Shown: positions 1-7,165 of the stretch, piece after piece
Layout of the letters: each line of letters starts with the position of its first letter
Numbering within the stretch: position 1 is the first letter of the stretch
From: Nonlabens sp.
Lineage (GTDB): Bacteria > Bacteroidota > Bacteroidia > Flavobacteriales > Flavobacteriaceae
Direction of reading: 5' to 3'
DNA: 20,118 nucleotides
Assembly (NCBI GenBank): GCA_023301395.1
Contig: JALZUY010000238.1
Coordinates: 1-20,118, forward strand
Notes under the pieces: model-generated
The model's input: the letters and a program-made list of their open reading frames with translations, nothing else
Told to the model about the DNA's origin: nothing
Databases searched by the model: none
Translations under genes and position numbers: made by a program

Positions 1-1
1 A

Positions 2-619
2 CCATGTGATAATCAACTTACCTTAAGTGATGGTTCTTGTGCAGGAATAATCACAGTGCCAACTTTGCCAAGTGCAGAAGAAATTTTGGCTGATCAATTA
101 GATAATCTACTTGGCGATGGTGAATCTTGGTCTGATGACGAATCAGGGACATTAGATGATACTAATACACTACAATTTGATAATTTTGAAGAATTTAAAG
201 CTTTTAGAGAAGAGTTTCTAAACAACTTTCCAACATCAGAAGGCACATCTACAATATCGACTCTACCTAATGGTAAGATAAGAGTTGTAGCGTCTACTGA
301 TTTTACTGCAATTTCGACAATAACAGTTGGATTAGACCTAAACTTAGATGATCCATCCACACCATTAATTAATGAAACATCTGTAGAAAATGTTAACTCT
401 TCACTTAGTGGTGGAGATATTTTTTTAGAGTATATCCATAATGATAATCAAGAAACGTTAGACAGTAGTAGCTACGATAGTTTTAATGTGTTAGAAGTAA
501 GAGGAGATGTAAAACTTTTCCTGTTGATTAGTGGTTTTATCAAATTATGGACAATTTGGATGGATCCGTTCGAAGTATGTATACTGAAATACAATTTTAA
601 ACTCAAAAGATATGTTTAG
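2..619 (+). CDS. Hypothetical acidic protein, 5'-partial, probable 3' frame break
   Basis: The frame is open to the left edge, so the GTG at 56 is probably internal and the real start lies outside the window. The visible part begins CDNQLTLSDGSC and continues with a Ser/Thr/Asp/Glu-rich stretch and an alternation of polar and hydrophobic residues that suggests beta structure (for example the segment around IRVVASTDFTAISTITVGL). No signal peptide is visible because the N-terminus is missing. I do not recognise the family. The last ~28 codons look unlike the rest. If one T were added to the T run at 535-538, reading would move to a frame ending ...MYTEIQF with TAA at 598-600. That would sit 11 bp before the next ORF instead of overlapping it. 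Function unknown. Confidence 0.55.
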   Translation, partial: PCDNQLTLSDGSCAGIITVPTLPSAEEILADQLDNLLGDGESWSDDESGTLDDTNTLQFDNFEEFKAFREEFLNNFPTSEGTSTISTLPNGKIRVVASTDFTAISTITVGLDLNLDDPSTPLINETSVENVNSSLSGGDIFLEYIHNDNQETLDSSSYDSFNVLEVRGDVKLFLLISGFIKLWTIWMDPFEVCILKYNFKLKRYV

Positions 620-734
620 ATCCGATGAATTTCCTTACTTGTTAATTGTAGTACAAATAGCTTTAATCGTTTTTAATTTAGCCTTATTCTATTTTATTTT
701 TAGATGGATTAAAAGATTTTTCAATCGTAGATAA
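612..734 (+). CDS. Small single-span membrane protein (40 aa)
   Basis: ATG at 612, TAA at 732-734. The 40-residue product starts MFRSDEFPYL, has a ~21-residue hydrophobic segment (about residues 9-30, rich in L, I, V, F), and ends in a strongly basic tail (RWIKRFFNRR). This is the layout of a small inner-membrane protein with a cytoplasmic C-terminus. It has an A-rich leader, and the next ORF begins 4 bp after its stop, so the genes could be translationally coupled. Alternatively, removing one T from the run at 697-701 would fuse the hydrophobic segment to the downstream ORF as a single membrane-anchored protein. I do not recognise a family. The call rests on composition and position. Confidence 0.4.
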   Translation: MFRSDEFPYLLIVVQIALIVFNLALFYFIFRWIKRFFNRR

Positions 735-738
735 CAAC

Positions 739-1089
739 TTGTGGAATGGAACTTATAGATTCAAAAGTATTCCTAAAGTAAAAGAGGATTCGCTAAATGG
801 TTACCTAAATAAAAGTTTAGATTATTTCATAGAAATTGAGAAAGGAAAACTGGCTGGGTATCTAATGCCTGAAATTAGCCAAGATAATAGATATACTTCC
901 TTATCTAGTAATAACCAACTAGTAGGGATCAGTAAGTTTTATGAAAATGGAATTAGTTTTAAATTGAAAAGAGGTAATATTATTTCAGATTTAAATACTG
1001 TTCTTAAAAAGCGAAATGACACAATTTATTTAAGACTCAAATATTTTAATAATGAGTCAATTGAATATTGGTACATGTACAAAGAGTAA
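739..1089 (+). CDS. Hypothetical small beta-rich protein (116 aa)
   Basis: The frame is open from 682, and the first common start codon is TTG at 739 (product MWNGTYRF...). The upstream in-frame residues (LDGLKDFSIVDNN) look protein-like, so the true N-terminus may lie further upstream or come from a fusion with the 40-aa ORF. The WNGTYRF opening followed by alternating beta-strand-like segments (ISFKLKRG, TIYLRLKYF, EYWYMYKE) resembles small lipocalin-like or DUF-type proteins of Bacteroidota, but I cannot name a family. There is no signal peptide or lipobox in the ORF as it stands. A terminator follows at 1108-1137. Probably the last gene of a short operon with the two preceding ORFs. Confidence 0.55.
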   Translation: MWNGTYRFKSIPKVKEDSLNGYLNKSLDYFIEIEKGKLAGYLMPEISQDNRYTSLSSNNQLVGISKFYENGISFKLKRGNIISDLNTVLKKRNDTIYLRLKYFNNESIEYWYMYKE

Positions 1090-1107
1090 TTGTTATATAA
1101 TTCTTAC

Positions 1108-1137
1108 AAACCTCAAGAAACTCTCTTGAGGTTTTTT
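1108..1137 (+). terminator. Intrinsic terminator after the 116-aa gene
   Basis: CCTCAAGA (1111-1118) pairs with TCTTGAGG (1124-1131) around a 5-nt loop, flanked by AAA on the left and a T6 run on the right. Confidence 0.8.
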
Positions 1138-1180
1138 ATTACTTCCATTTTTAGTTCAAGCGGTGTTATAAAATCTAAAT

Positions 1181-1285
1181 CCAAACCTCACAGGTTTTGA
1201 TTAAAATCAACTCTATTCTACTCAAAACCATTAAAGCTGTAATCACTTCAAAGTTTTTAAAAGCCAAACCTGTGAGGTTGGCTTT
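1181..1285. repeat. Inverted pair of hairpin repeats (AACCTCACAGGTTT)
   Basis: AACCTCACAGGTTT near 1184-1197 is the exact reverse complement of AAACCTGTGAGGTT near 1266-1279. Each arm is also a small hairpin. The right one is extended (AAGCCA...ACCT gtg AGGT...TGGCTT, about 1261-1284). The pair lies in the non-coding gap 1090-1395 after the terminator and looks like a pair of REP-type interspersed repeats. The only other notable thing in the gap is a possible promoter at 1365. Confidence 0.6.
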
Positions 1286-1364
1286 AATACCCAAAACAGT
1301 TTTTAGAGAGGTCCAAGAACACAAAAAACCCCATATTTATAAGCCATACCAGTCTCAATTAAAA

Positions 1365-1372
1365 TATTTTTG
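1365..1372 (+). promoter_or_regulatory. Possible Bacteroidota -7 element (TATTTTTG)
   Basis: This matches the TAnnTTTG -7 consensus of Bacteroidota and lies 23 bp before the ATG of the 1135-aa gene. No convincing -33 TTG is visible upstream, so confidence is low. Confidence 0.3.
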
Positions 1373-1395
1373 AAGAGAATCTGTTTTAACAGCAT

Positions 1396-4300
1396 ATGAA
1401 ATACTGCATTGCATTTCTCTTTACTATTCTTTGTACGCTTGCCAGCGCGCAAGAATATGTAAATGTGAAGAAAGTACGTCGTGCGGTGACAGACAGTATA
1501 CAGCTGGATAGTATAAGTATTAATCCGTCCTATTTTAAAATGGTGGACAGTCGTGGAATGTCTGTGGACTCCACAGCTTATCGAGTAGACTTTGCAAAAG
1601 CGATGTTACTTATTAAAAATAAAGCAGCCATAAAAACAGACTCGATTGATATTCAGTTTTTACCAGTGCCAGCCTTTTTAACTAGAACCTACCAGGAATA
1701 CGATCCTAAAATAATTTTACCTAATGAGAGTGCTCAAGAACGAGTGGTCGCGTTAAGGCAATCTACCGTGCAGCGTAACTATGTACCATTTGATGGGTTG
1801 AATACTACAGGTTCTATTACACGTGGATTGCGAGTGGGAAATAACCAAAACTCCGTCGTGGACTCAGAACTGGATTTGAGAATCACTGGTGCGTTGTCAG
1901 ATAAAGTATCTCTACGAGCTTCTATTCAAGATGCAAATGTTCCACAAACCCAAAACGGTTATTCCCAGCGCCTCGATGAATTTGATCAAATTTTTATAGA
2001 ACTCTATAGCGATGATTGGAATATAAGAGCTGGAGATGTAGATTTAATACAAACAGATTCCTATTTCAATAATTTCACAAAACGAGTTCAAGGAATCTCT
2101 GGTCAGGTCAATTTTAATGGCGAGGATTCAAAAAGTTATGTGCAAGCTGCTGGAGCACTTGTACGTGGTCTTTTCAATATCTCAAGATTCACAGGTCAAG
2201 AAGGAAATCAAGGTCCATATAAACTTACCGGTCGCAATGGTGAGTTGTTCATTCTAGTCGTTTCTGGTAGTGAGCGCGTTTTTGTAAATGGTGTGCCGCT
2301 TACAAGAGGAGAAAATGCAGACTACGTGATTGATTATAACGCTGGAGAAGTGCGATTCAATTCCACATTTCCTATTACCAGTGAAATGCGACTTTCTATT
2401 GAATATCAGTATAGTGAGCGCAATTTCACCCGTTTTGTAGGCTACGGAAAAGGCGGCTATGAAACTGATAAACTAAGTGTAGAATCCTATATCTATACCG
2501 AAAGTGATGCTAAAAATCAACCACTACAACAAAATCTAAACGAGGACCAAGTCGCTATTCTAGTAGCCGCTGGTGATAATGAAGATCTCGCCATTGCACC
2601 AAGTGCGGTTCCCGATACTTTTTCAGAAAATAAAATATTGTATCGCCGTGATGTGGTGGCTGGTGTGGAACAATTTGTTTTTTCGCAAAACGCTACAGAC
2701 GATTTGTTTAATGTGCGCTTCTCTTTTGTAGGCGAGAATCAAGGGAATTATGTTCTTATAAATGATCAAGCGATTGCAAATATTTATGAATTTATTCCAC
2801 CTGTTGCTGGTGTTCCTCAAGGTAATTTTGAACCAGTGATTAGACTTTTTGCGCCTGAGATTATTACTATCGCTGGTGCCAAAGCACGATATAATCCCTC
2901 AAAAACGACCATTCTCGATACAGAAATAGCAGCCAGCAGCAATGATTTGAACAGGTTTTCTACCATAGATGATGATGATAACCGTGGTCTTGCTGTGAAA
3001 CTTGCCGTGCAACAACAACTGTGGAAAAAAGATTCACTTACGACCATTAAAGCTCGTGTAAAATCAGATTATATCGACCAGAATTTCCGTAATGTAGAAC
3101 GTATTTATAATATTGAATTTAATCGCGATTGGAATCTTGATGTCATAAGCGGTAACCAGATTTTTTCTACCGTAGGACTCGATTATGTTCAAGATTCCAC
3201 CATGCGCGCTACTTATGAGTTGGAGCATCTCGAGTTTTCAGATAGTTACAGTGGTAATAAACACAACTTAAATGGTTTGTATCGAGATGGTGGATGGACA
3301 GCACGCTTTCGCGGAAGCGTACTGAACACAAACGCTACTGCTCTAGAATCACAATTCTACAGAGCAACTGCCGATGTGGTTAAACGTTTTAACAATAAAT
3401 GGATAGGCGCGAGATTTGATACAGAGGACAACCAGCAAACCGTAATTGCTGACGGTAGTTTCACACCATTATCACAGCGATTTACAGGTTATGAACTGTA
3501 TACTGGAGTAGGAGATAGTACGGCGGTTTTTGTAGAAGTAGGTTATAGAAATCGTGTGAATGATAGTTTGCGATTGGGCAACCTGGAACGTGTGAATCGT
3601 TCTAATAATTATTACGTGAGATCTCAACCTATTAAAAATGAGCAGAGCAGTTTAAAAGTGTATGCCAATTATCGTATTTTAAAAAGCGAACTAGAAACGG
3701 TGGAAGATGAGGTTTCTTTTAATAGCAGGTTGCAATACCAGCGCAAGTTTTTTGATAAAAAAGTGTTGTGGAACACGACTTATGAGACCAACAGCTCGAC
3801 CATACCACGACAGGATTTTACATATGTAGCGGTAAATCCTGGGCAAGGGACTTTTACATGGATTGATTACAATGGTGATGGAATACAGGATTTAAATGAG
3901 TTTGAAATAGCGCAGTTTCAAGACCAAGGTCGATTTGTGCGCATCTTATTACCTAACCAGGTCTTTATCCCAACGCACCAGAACAAGTTTTCACAAACAC
4001 TGACTTTAAATCCAGTTTCATGGGTACAAAAAGAAGGTTATAAAAAAGTACTTTCTCATTTTTATAACCAGACGAGTTATTTGATAGATCGCATGGTGGC
4101 GCGAGAAGGAGCAACTTTTGATTTGAATCCTTTTGGTACCAGTGATGACCAGTTAGGATTGAATCTCAATTTTAGAAACAGTCTATTCTTTAATCGTGGT
4201 AAACAAAAGTACACGACTAATTATACCTTCATAAGCAGCGCAAACGAGAACTTACAAAGTATAGGTAGTTTGAGCAGTGATATAGAAAGTCATCAAATAG

Positions 4301-4803
4301 GATTTATACATAAAATCAAGGAAAACTGGTTGATTACTATTGATGGGCAAACAGGTTTTAATGCTAGTGAAAGCGAGAATTTTGCCAATCGTAATTTTAA
4401 GATTAATGAAAGTCTTTTTAAGCCACAAGTCTCTTATTTGTTTGGTAATAGCAGTCGAGTAGATGTGTTCTATGAAATAGAGAACAAAGAAAATGTAGTG
4501 AATGAAGAGGCGATGCTCAACCAGCAAAATCTAGGATTAAGTTGGTCGTTCAATAAGGAACAAAAGTATGCCGTGAATGGTGAAATACGTTATGTGAAAA
4601 ACGATTTTGTAGGTCAGGCATTTTCTCCAGTAGGTTTCCAGATGCTGGAAGGATTACAACCAGGAACTAACTTCACGTGGAATCTCTTATTCCAAAAAAA
4701 CATCTCTAGTTTCCTAGATTTAAACATTTCATACAACGGCCGCGATTCTGAAACTTCAAGAACTATACATACGGGTAGCGTTCAATTAAAGGCTTATTTC
4801 TAG
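1396..4803 (+). CDS. Large outer-membrane beta-barrel-type protein, function unknown
   Basis: Codes for 1135 aa with a clear SPase I signal peptide (MKYCIAFLFTILCTLASA, cleavage before Q19). After a variable N-terminal part, a conserved-looking block runs from about residue 140 to 350: GSITRGLRVGNNQ, ELDLRITGALSDKVSLRASI, FDQIFIELYSDDWNIRAGDVDL, then YVIDYNAGEVRF...SEMRLSIEYQYSE. The rest is a long series of amphipathic beta strands with aromatic ends, finishing ...GSVQLKAYF with a terminal Phe, as in outer-membrane barrels. The YVIDYNAGEV...IEYQYSE segment recalls a part of SprA, but the protein is about half SprA's length and I do not assign it. An EF-hand-like loop with Ca2+-ligand spacing is present (D824, N826, D828, I830, D832, E835). 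The gene also carries an imperfect copy of the 16-bp palindrome (residues 636-642, ARFRGSV). Confidence 0.85.
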   Translation: MKYCIAFLFTILCTLASAQEYVNVKKVRRAVTDSIQLDSISINPSYFKMVDSRGMSVDSTAYRVDFAKAMLLIKNKAAIKTDSIDIQFLPVPAFLTRTYQEYDPKIILPNESAQERVVALRQSTVQRNYVPFDGLNTTGSITRGLRVGNNQNSVVDSELDLRITGALSDKVSLRASIQDANVPQTQNGYSQRLDEFDQIFIELYSDDWNIRAGDVDLIQTDSYFNNFTKRVQGISGQVNFNGEDSKSYVQAAGALVRGLFNISRFTGQEGNQGPYKLTGRNGELFILVVSGSERVFVNGVPLTRGENADYVIDYNAGEVRFNSTFPITSEMRLSIEYQYSERNFTRFVGYGKGGYETDKLSVESYIYTESDAKNQPLQQNLNEDQVAILVAAGDNEDLAIAPSAVPDTFSENKILYRRDVVAGVEQFVFSQNATDDLFNVRFSFVGENQGNYVLINDQAIANIYEFIPPVAGVPQGNFEPVIRLFAPEIITIAGAKARYNPSKTTILDTEIAASSNDLNRFSTIDDDDNRGLAVKLAVQQQLWKKDSLTTIKARVKSDYIDQNFRNVERIYNIEFNRDWNLDVISGNQIFSTVGLDYVQDSTMRATYELEHLEFSDSYSGNKHNLNGLYRDGGWTARFRGSVLNTNATALESQFYRATADVVKRFNNKWIGARFDTEDNQQTVIADGSFTPLSQRFTGYELYTGVGDSTAVFVEVGYRNRVNDSLRLGNLERVNRSNNYYVRSQPIKNEQSSLKVYANYRILKSELETVEDEVSFNSRLQYQRKFFDKKVLWNTTYETNSSTIPRQDFTYVAVNPGQGTFTWIDYNGDGIQDLNEFEIAQFQDQGRFVRILLPNQVFIPTHQNKFSQTLTLNPVSWVQKEGYKKVLSHFYNQTSYLIDRMVAREGATFDLNPFGTSDDQLGLNLNFRNSLFFNRGKQKYTTNYTFISSANENLQSIGSLSSDIESHQIGFIHKIKENWLITIDGQTGFNASESENFANRNFKINESLFKPQVSYLFGNSSRVDVFYEIENKENVVNEEAMLNQQNLGLSWSFNKEQKYAVNGEIRYVKNDFVGQAFSPVGFQMLEGLQPGTNFTWNLLFQKNISSFLDLNISYNGRDSETSRTIHTGSVQLKAYF
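3304..3319. repeat. CGCTTTCGCG-type palindrome, imperfect intragenic copy
   Basis: CGCTTTCGCGGAAGCG has one mismatch to the perfect palindrome CGCTTTCGCGAAAGCG. It lies in the 1135-aa gene, where it encodes RFRGS inside ARFRGSV. The flanking bases (CA before, TA after) match those of the copy in comF. Confidence 0.75.
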
Positions 4804-4828
4804 TATAAATCATTTGAGCTTATGAAGT

Positions 4829-4852
4829 CTACCTTTCATATAATGAAAGTAG
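4829..4852. promoter_or_regulatory. Inverted repeat upstream of the beta-propeller lipoprotein
   Basis: CTACcTTTCAT / ATGAAAGTAG around the centre ATA (CTTTCAT 4833-4839, ATGAAAG 4843-4849, with extra CTA/TAG pairs and one bulged base). There is no U tract, so it is more likely an operator or structured leader than a terminator. A related arm pair (ATTTCAT/ATGAAAT) precedes the next lipoprotein gene. Confidence 0.35.
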
Positions 4853-4892
4853 TCACTTATGTAGTGGTACTATTTAGTGGATGATGGTTTAA

Positions 4893-4914
4893 CTATTTTG
4901 GTTTTTCAAAATAG
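4893..4914 (+). promoter_or_regulatory. Hairpin abutting the start codon of the 345-aa lipoprotein
   Basis: CTATTTTG (4893-4900) is a perfect inverted repeat of CAAAATAG (4907-4914) with a 6-nt loop. The hairpin ends 5 nt before the ATG at 4920. In mRNA it would cover the ribosome-binding region; as DNA it could be an operator. Confidence 0.4.
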
Positions 4915-4919
4915 ATATT

Positions 4920-5957
4920 ATGAAATTTTTAAGGAGTTCTTTTTTAGTCTTTCTAGTTGTTTTAATAACTGGCTGTAGTGATAACAGTTCCTCAAATTCT
5001 TCAGGAAGTACTACAAATGCCTCTTATGCATATGTTACTGATGGTGCAAACTTAAAAGTAATCGATATTACAGATCCTACCGCACCAACTTTTGAATCAA
5101 GTATTACAACGTTTACTTCATACTTTGTAAGTGTTTCTCCTGGAGTTGCTTATGTTGCTACTGCGGATGCTATAAACCCTTATATAAGTTTAATTGATAT
5201 TTCTAATCCTAGTATACCTGCGCTAGCACTTGCGATGCCTAAGGATAATACAATAGGGATTACTTTTTTAAGTGACTTATATACTGATAATGGAATAGGA
5301 TATCTAACAGATCTTAATGGTGGACTCCATACCGTTGACTTAATTAATGCCAGTTTTAATCTACAAGTAAATACCGGTGCAGATGCTATGAGTGTTACTA
5401 AGACTCAAAATAATTTATTTACTCTTGAACAAGCTGGTGGATTGACACTTTATGATTTAACTAATCCTAGTAACCCAATAGCGACTGGAGTTTCTAATAA
5501 TCTAGATGTAGATATTTCCTCTTATGGAGATGGAAGTTTTCTTAATTATCACAGTTGGTTAGAAACAGATGGAACTTCTTTATATGTAGCAAACATTATA
5601 GATAAGAAATTAAAGAAATTTGATACTGGCACACTAACGCTACAAAGCGAGATTTTAATAGATGGACATGCGACTACTTTCAGTATAGATGACAACATTG
5701 CTTATATAACTATGAAACCTGGTACAAATGCTCCATTACAGAACAGTTATGATGGTATTAAAATGTATGACTTAACAACTTTTACTCTACTAGATAGTAT
5801 AGCTCTTTCTGGAACTAGAGGTTGTGCTGTAAATGGTGATTATGTCTATGTTACTGATGCAAATGCTTTACATATCTATAATATAAGCTCTGGTAGTTTT
5901 GTGCTTGAGTCTAGTCTTGCAGCTGGAGCTGGAAATTATGTAGCTTTAGGTGAATAA
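4920..5957 (+). CDS. Surface lipoprotein with LVIVD-type beta-propeller repeats
   Basis: 345 aa. The N-terminus is a lipoprotein signal peptide with lipobox ITGC (modified Cys19), followed by a Ser/Asn-rich linker (SDNSSSNSSGSTT) that tethers the domain. The remainder is a series of ~45-residue repeats of the kind AYVTDGANLKVIDITDPTAP, ISLIDISNPSIP, LTLYDLTNPSNP, IKMYDLTTF and YVYVTDANALHIYNIS. The motif x(V/Y)xDIS/TNPxxP is typical of LVIVD repeats, which fold as beta-propeller blades. Such proteins are secreted or surface-exposed, and their ligands are mostly unknown. Inverted repeats lie upstream at 4829-4852 and 4893-4914. No clear terminator separates it from the next lipoprotein gene, but the 139-bp gap suggests separate control. 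No catalytic motif was seen. Confidence 0.85.
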   Translation: MKFLRSSFLVFLVVLITGCSDNSSSNSSGSTTNASYAYVTDGANLKVIDITDPTAPTFESSITTFTSYFVSVSPGVAYVATADAINPYISLIDISNPSIPALALAMPKDNTIGITFLSDLYTDNGIGYLTDLNGGLHTVDLINASFNLQVNTGADAMSVTKTQNNLFTLEQAGGLTLYDLTNPSNPIATGVSNNLDVDISSYGDGSFLNYHSWLETDGTSLYVANIIDKKLKKFDTGTLTLQSEILIDGHATTFSIDDNIAYITMKPGTNAPLQNSYDGIKMYDLTTFTLLDSIALSGTRGCAVNGDYVYVTDANALHIYNISSGSFVLESSLAAGAGNYVALGE

Positions 5958-5997
5958 TGAATAACTCTATTTATCTCTTAAAAACAATCAACTCGCT

Positions 5998-6014
5998 ATT
6001 TCATGGAATGAAAT
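5998..6014. promoter_or_regulatory. Inverted repeat upstream of the 145-aa lipoprotein
   Basis: ATTTCAT (5998-6004), GGA, ATGAAAT (6008-6014). The arm sequence and 3-nt spacing match the core of the repeat at 4833-4849 upstream of the preceding gene, suggesting a shared regulator or a shared RNA element. Confidence 0.35.
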
Positions 6015-6096
6015 CTACCGTACATCAATCCACTATAGATGAGACTAGAGTATGTAATTACTTTTATCATCTTAATAAATATTAAAAACCATTTTT

Positions 6097-6534
6097 ATGA
6101 AATTTCTAGTTAAGGTATCCTTGTTATTTTTTATGTCCATTGCTTTTTTAAGTTGTGATAATGACGACGGTATGGCCGACAATCAAAACCAATGTAATTT
6201 TCAAGGACTCACCTTTTTTGATGGGACAACAAACACGTTATTGCCCGAAGCACAGTTAAAAACAGAATTATTCCCAAATAACGGTGGACCTGGAGTAGCC
6301 GCTGTTGAGGTTTATGAAACCACTAATCCAGGAAATATATTTCTAACCACAGGTGCAGTTACTTTGAATGCTGTAGGACCTGGAACTTTAGGAATCAATG
6401 GTACTAATTATCCTGTAACCGTAACTTGTCAACTTGCGGGAACTGCTGTAGGCGAGGAATTTAGATTTGATGTCGTTACAACTGGTGGTCTTGAAGGCGA
6501 GTTATGCGTTGTCATAGACGATGTTAATCCTTAA
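6097..6534 (+). CDS. Small hypothetical lipoprotein (145 aa)
   Basis: The signal peptide MKFLVKVSLLFFMSIAFLSC has a lipobox and a modified Cys20. The acidic residues straight after it (DNDDG) resemble the negatively charged export signal of Bacteroidota surface lipoproteins, so cell-surface display is likely. The mature part (about 125 aa) is beta-rich, with Gly/Thr/Asn turns (VEVYETTNPGN, LGINGTNYPVTVTC, FRFDVVTTGGLEGELCVVI). It has three Cys beyond the lipid-bearing one (in NQC, TVTC and ELC), two of which could form a disulfide. I do not recognise a family and see no enzymatic motif. The ATG follows an AATATTAAAAACC leader similar to the one before the fasciclin lipoprotein at 17552. A strong terminator follows. 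Confidence 0.8.
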   Translation: MKFLVKVSLLFFMSIAFLSCDNDDGMADNQNQCNFQGLTFFDGTTNTLLPEAQLKTELFPNNGGPGVAAVEVYETTNPGNIFLTTGAVTLNAVGPGTLGINGTNYPVTVTCQLAGTAVGEEFRFDVVTTGGLEGELCVVIDDVNP

Positions 6535-6566
6535 TAGAGTTTTATAAATTTTGAAAAGAGTAAAAT

Positions 6567-6604
6567 TAAAAACGCCACAGTTTTAAAGCTGTGGCGTTTA
6601 CTTT
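6567..6604 (+). terminator. Terminator hairpin after the 145-aa lipoprotein
   Basis: AACGCCACAG (6571-6580) pairs with CTGTGGCGTT (6589-6598) around an 8-nt loop. A-rich sequence lies before and a short, interrupted T-rich stretch after. The stem is strong and the U tract weak. Confidence 0.7.
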
Positions 6605-6622
6605 ATACCAGAATGTAAAAGC

Positions 6623-6656
6623 ACCTTTCCTCATCTGAGAAAAGGTAGCTTAAGCT
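6623..6656. repeat. Hairpin followed by a 10-bp palindrome in the gene-free stretch
   Basis: ACCTTT-c-CTC (6623-6632) pairs with GAG-a-AAAGGT (6637-6646). The palindrome AGCTTAAGCT follows directly (6647-6656). There is no U tract. This is the start of the 6535-7165 stretch, where I found no convincing gene. Confidence 0.35.
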
Positions 6657-6773
6657 CGATAGAGTCTAAGACGGAAAGGTTGAAGACGAATGATTTTTAA
6701 ATGAACATAAACCGTTCTCGACTCTCGATTGAAGTGATATAATAGAATTATTTTATTTAAAATATATTACAAT

Positions 6774-6815
6774 TAGCAATAGCGACGAAGTAATCTGCGA
6801 ATTATAGAATTCTAT
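6774..6815. repeat. Possible degraded REP-like element plus 12-bp palindrome
   Basis: The segment GCAATAGCGACGAAGTAATC and its flank (about 6776-6800) resemble the short CATTGCGAGxxACGAAGCAATCT-type interspersed sequences I associate with Bacteroidota intergenic DNA. It is followed by the palindrome ATAGAATTCTAT (6804-6815). The assignment is from memory of the motif, not from a search. Confidence 0.3.
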
Positions 6816-7165
6816 GATGTTTCATCTGTTTTATCTGAAGGGAAAATGTCTACAAGTCAAATGGGTGTTTTTACGGTTTATAATTAGATTTGATCCTCCA
6901 GTTTTTTTGTATTTTTTTTAATTCAGTTTCCGTTCCCTAAACCTAAATGGTGCGAGAACTTATGTCATTTGGTTTTTAAAAGTGATTCTAAACTATTTTA
7001 TTCACCAAAAATAAAATGATTATGGTATAGGTTTTAATTCAAAATATTCTGGTAATAAATCGTTTATCAATAAAAAAGGTAGTTTCTTAGAATGATTTAT
7101 CTTGAATAGAATTTTTTTTATTATAATTTTAATATCTTTTCAGTTAATTTTTAAATAATAAAATC

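Noticed and set aside
1396..4803. Calling the 1135-aa protein SprA
   Set aside because: SprA is about twice as long; only a short segment is reminiscent, so the name would mislead.
6885..6892. TAGATTTG, a -7 consensus match on the plus strand
   Set aside because: It is 270 bp from the next start codon with no -33 TTG or evident transcript; too weak to list as a promoter.
6814..6921. 35-codon ORF MMFHLFYLKGK... in the gene-free stretch
   Set aside because: Composition looks random, no leader, no conserved context; T-rich DNA gives such hydrophobic ORFs by chance.
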